The notes below the pieces were generated by a model. The model was not told the DNA's origin. It saw only the letters and a program-made list of their open reading frames with translations, and searched no databases. The translations under genes and the position numbers were made by a program. A stretch of DNA of 64,000 bases from Physcomitrium patens (Eukaryota > Streptophyta > Bryopsida > Funariales > Funariaceae), in NCBI RefSeq assembly GCF_000002425.4, contig NC_037272.1, forward strand, positions 873,621 to 937,620, in the 5' to 3' direction. Shown piece by piece: positions 63,330-64,000 of the stretch (positions within the stretch are counted from its first letter, which is position 1; every line of letters begins with the position of its first letter).

Positions 63330-64000
63330 ATTTTTTTTGAGTGGTATCCAATTACATATCAGTATTTTATAGAATCTTCTTTGGCCTTGATAATTGCTTT
63401 TAACCTCCTAGGCATACTTTCTATTGACTTTTGGCACAAAATTGCTTCAATATTATTTCATTCCGTAGCTATTTTTTTCCATAATTCCCAAACTTCTTTT
63501 GGTTTTATCTTCTAGGTATTGAACTGGCATTTGAGATGCTTCTAAAGATGTTTAATAGGATTAAGATCAAAAGATTAAGTAAGAAAATCTATTACTTTAA
63601 TACTATGATGATCAAACCACTTTCATACTAGTTTTGAGTTACACTCGGGGTTGTTATCTTGCTGAAAAATCACCTCCTCTTCAAAAATGCCAGATTCTTC
63701 AGTACTAAAGAGCAAGTTTTTTTCAAGAATCTCCACAAATTACTTAGCATCCATCCTCTTTTCAACCTTTGCCATCCTTTCAACTTCATTCCATCCAATA
63801 CAATTCCATACCATTATATTTTTACTTCCATACTTAACTATTTTTTGGATCTTTTTGTTAAGCAAAGACTAAACCTTTTGTTTCCGCACCTACTTTCTGC
63901 CATCTGATCCAAATCTATTGATTTTTGTCTCATCTGACCAAAAAATCTTCTTTCAATCATCCATAGTCCATTCCTTGTACTTCAAAGAAAAATCCAAGCG
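63330..64000 (-). pseudogene. Tc1-type DDE transposase, decayed, continues beyond the window
   Basis: Read on the minus strand in mixed frames. The first catalytic Asp lies in FWSDETKINRFGSDGRK (near 63,890-63,940), followed by MVWNCIG. The second is in FQQDNNP (near 63,655). The third position is in DLNPIKHL (near 63,555), where the family has Glu. Exactly 34 residues separate the second and third positions, which is DD34E spacing as in Tc1. The C-terminal segment SIESMPRRLKAIIKAK (near 63,380-63,425) is also typical. Several stops (Trp to stop) and the Glu-to-Lys change make it inactive. The N-terminus and the other terminus lie outside the window. Confidence 0.85.

Noticed and set aside
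1-64000. CRISPR arrays, operons, prokaryotic promoters or riboswitches
   Set aside because: The window is eukaryotic; no regularly spaced direct repeats with unique spacers were seen.
1-64000. tRNA or rRNA genes
   Set aside because: No stretch with convincing A/B boxes plus cloverleaf or rRNA core sequence was noticed by eye; a tRNAscan or Infernal run would settle this.

Overview
This window is nuclear DNA of a land plant. Two islands of ordinary-GC, multi-exon genes (about 28.8-40.3 kb and 47.2-58.5 kb) lie in very AT-rich sequence full of decayed transposable elements. The gene families are plant or general eukaryotic: U2 snRNP A', an MTPC4/SLC30A9-type zinc carrier, GPN2, an Rpp14-like RNase P subunit, an At3g05675-type BTB protein, and a DprA-like plastid-type Rossmann protein. 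The compact introns (mostly 70-600 bp) and the TE composition suggest a bryophyte such as a moss. That placement is inference; no organism-specific marker was found. There is one assembly gap (13,967-14,361).

Left arm (1-28.8 kb): a Copia retrotransposon (1,376-5,897, target duplication GATAT) is inserted 15 bp into the 5' LTR of an older chromodomain-bearing Gypsy element (chromovirus, 1,361-12,414). Beyond it lie roughly 16 kb with no recognisable gene. They hold homopolymers, microsatellites and copies of an unnamed repeat family with TTAGGATTT-like internal tracts.

Gene island 1: the U2 snRNP A' gene (28,872-31,936, minus, 7 exons) and a mitochondrial-type zinc transporter (34,448-39,416, minus, 13 coding exons). 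All splice phases close in both models. A second Copia element (41,069-47,138, minus, target duplication GAACT) separates the islands. It carries inside its reverse transcriptase a solo LTR of the same family as the Gypsy element.

Gene island 2 (plus strand): a decayed DprA-like gene (47,731-48,939), a complete GPN2 GTPase gene (50,178-53,384, 10 exons), and an Rpp14-like ORF (56,095-56,604) followed after only 71 nt by a BTB/POZ ORF (56,676-58,463) that carries one stop and one frameshift. GPN2 appears to contain two U12-type introns, one of them AT-AC. The Rpp14-BTB arrangement looks like a possible bicistronic locus.

Right arm (58.5-64 kb): a minus-strand LTR fragment of the Gypsy family, another full copy of the TTAGGATTT repeat family with a nearby inverted partial copy, and a decayed Tc1-type (DD34E) transposase running off the window end.

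The genes do not form an operon-like pathway. U2A', GPN2 and Rpp14 serve RNA processing or polymerase assembly; the zinc carrier and the DprA-like protein are organelle-type.
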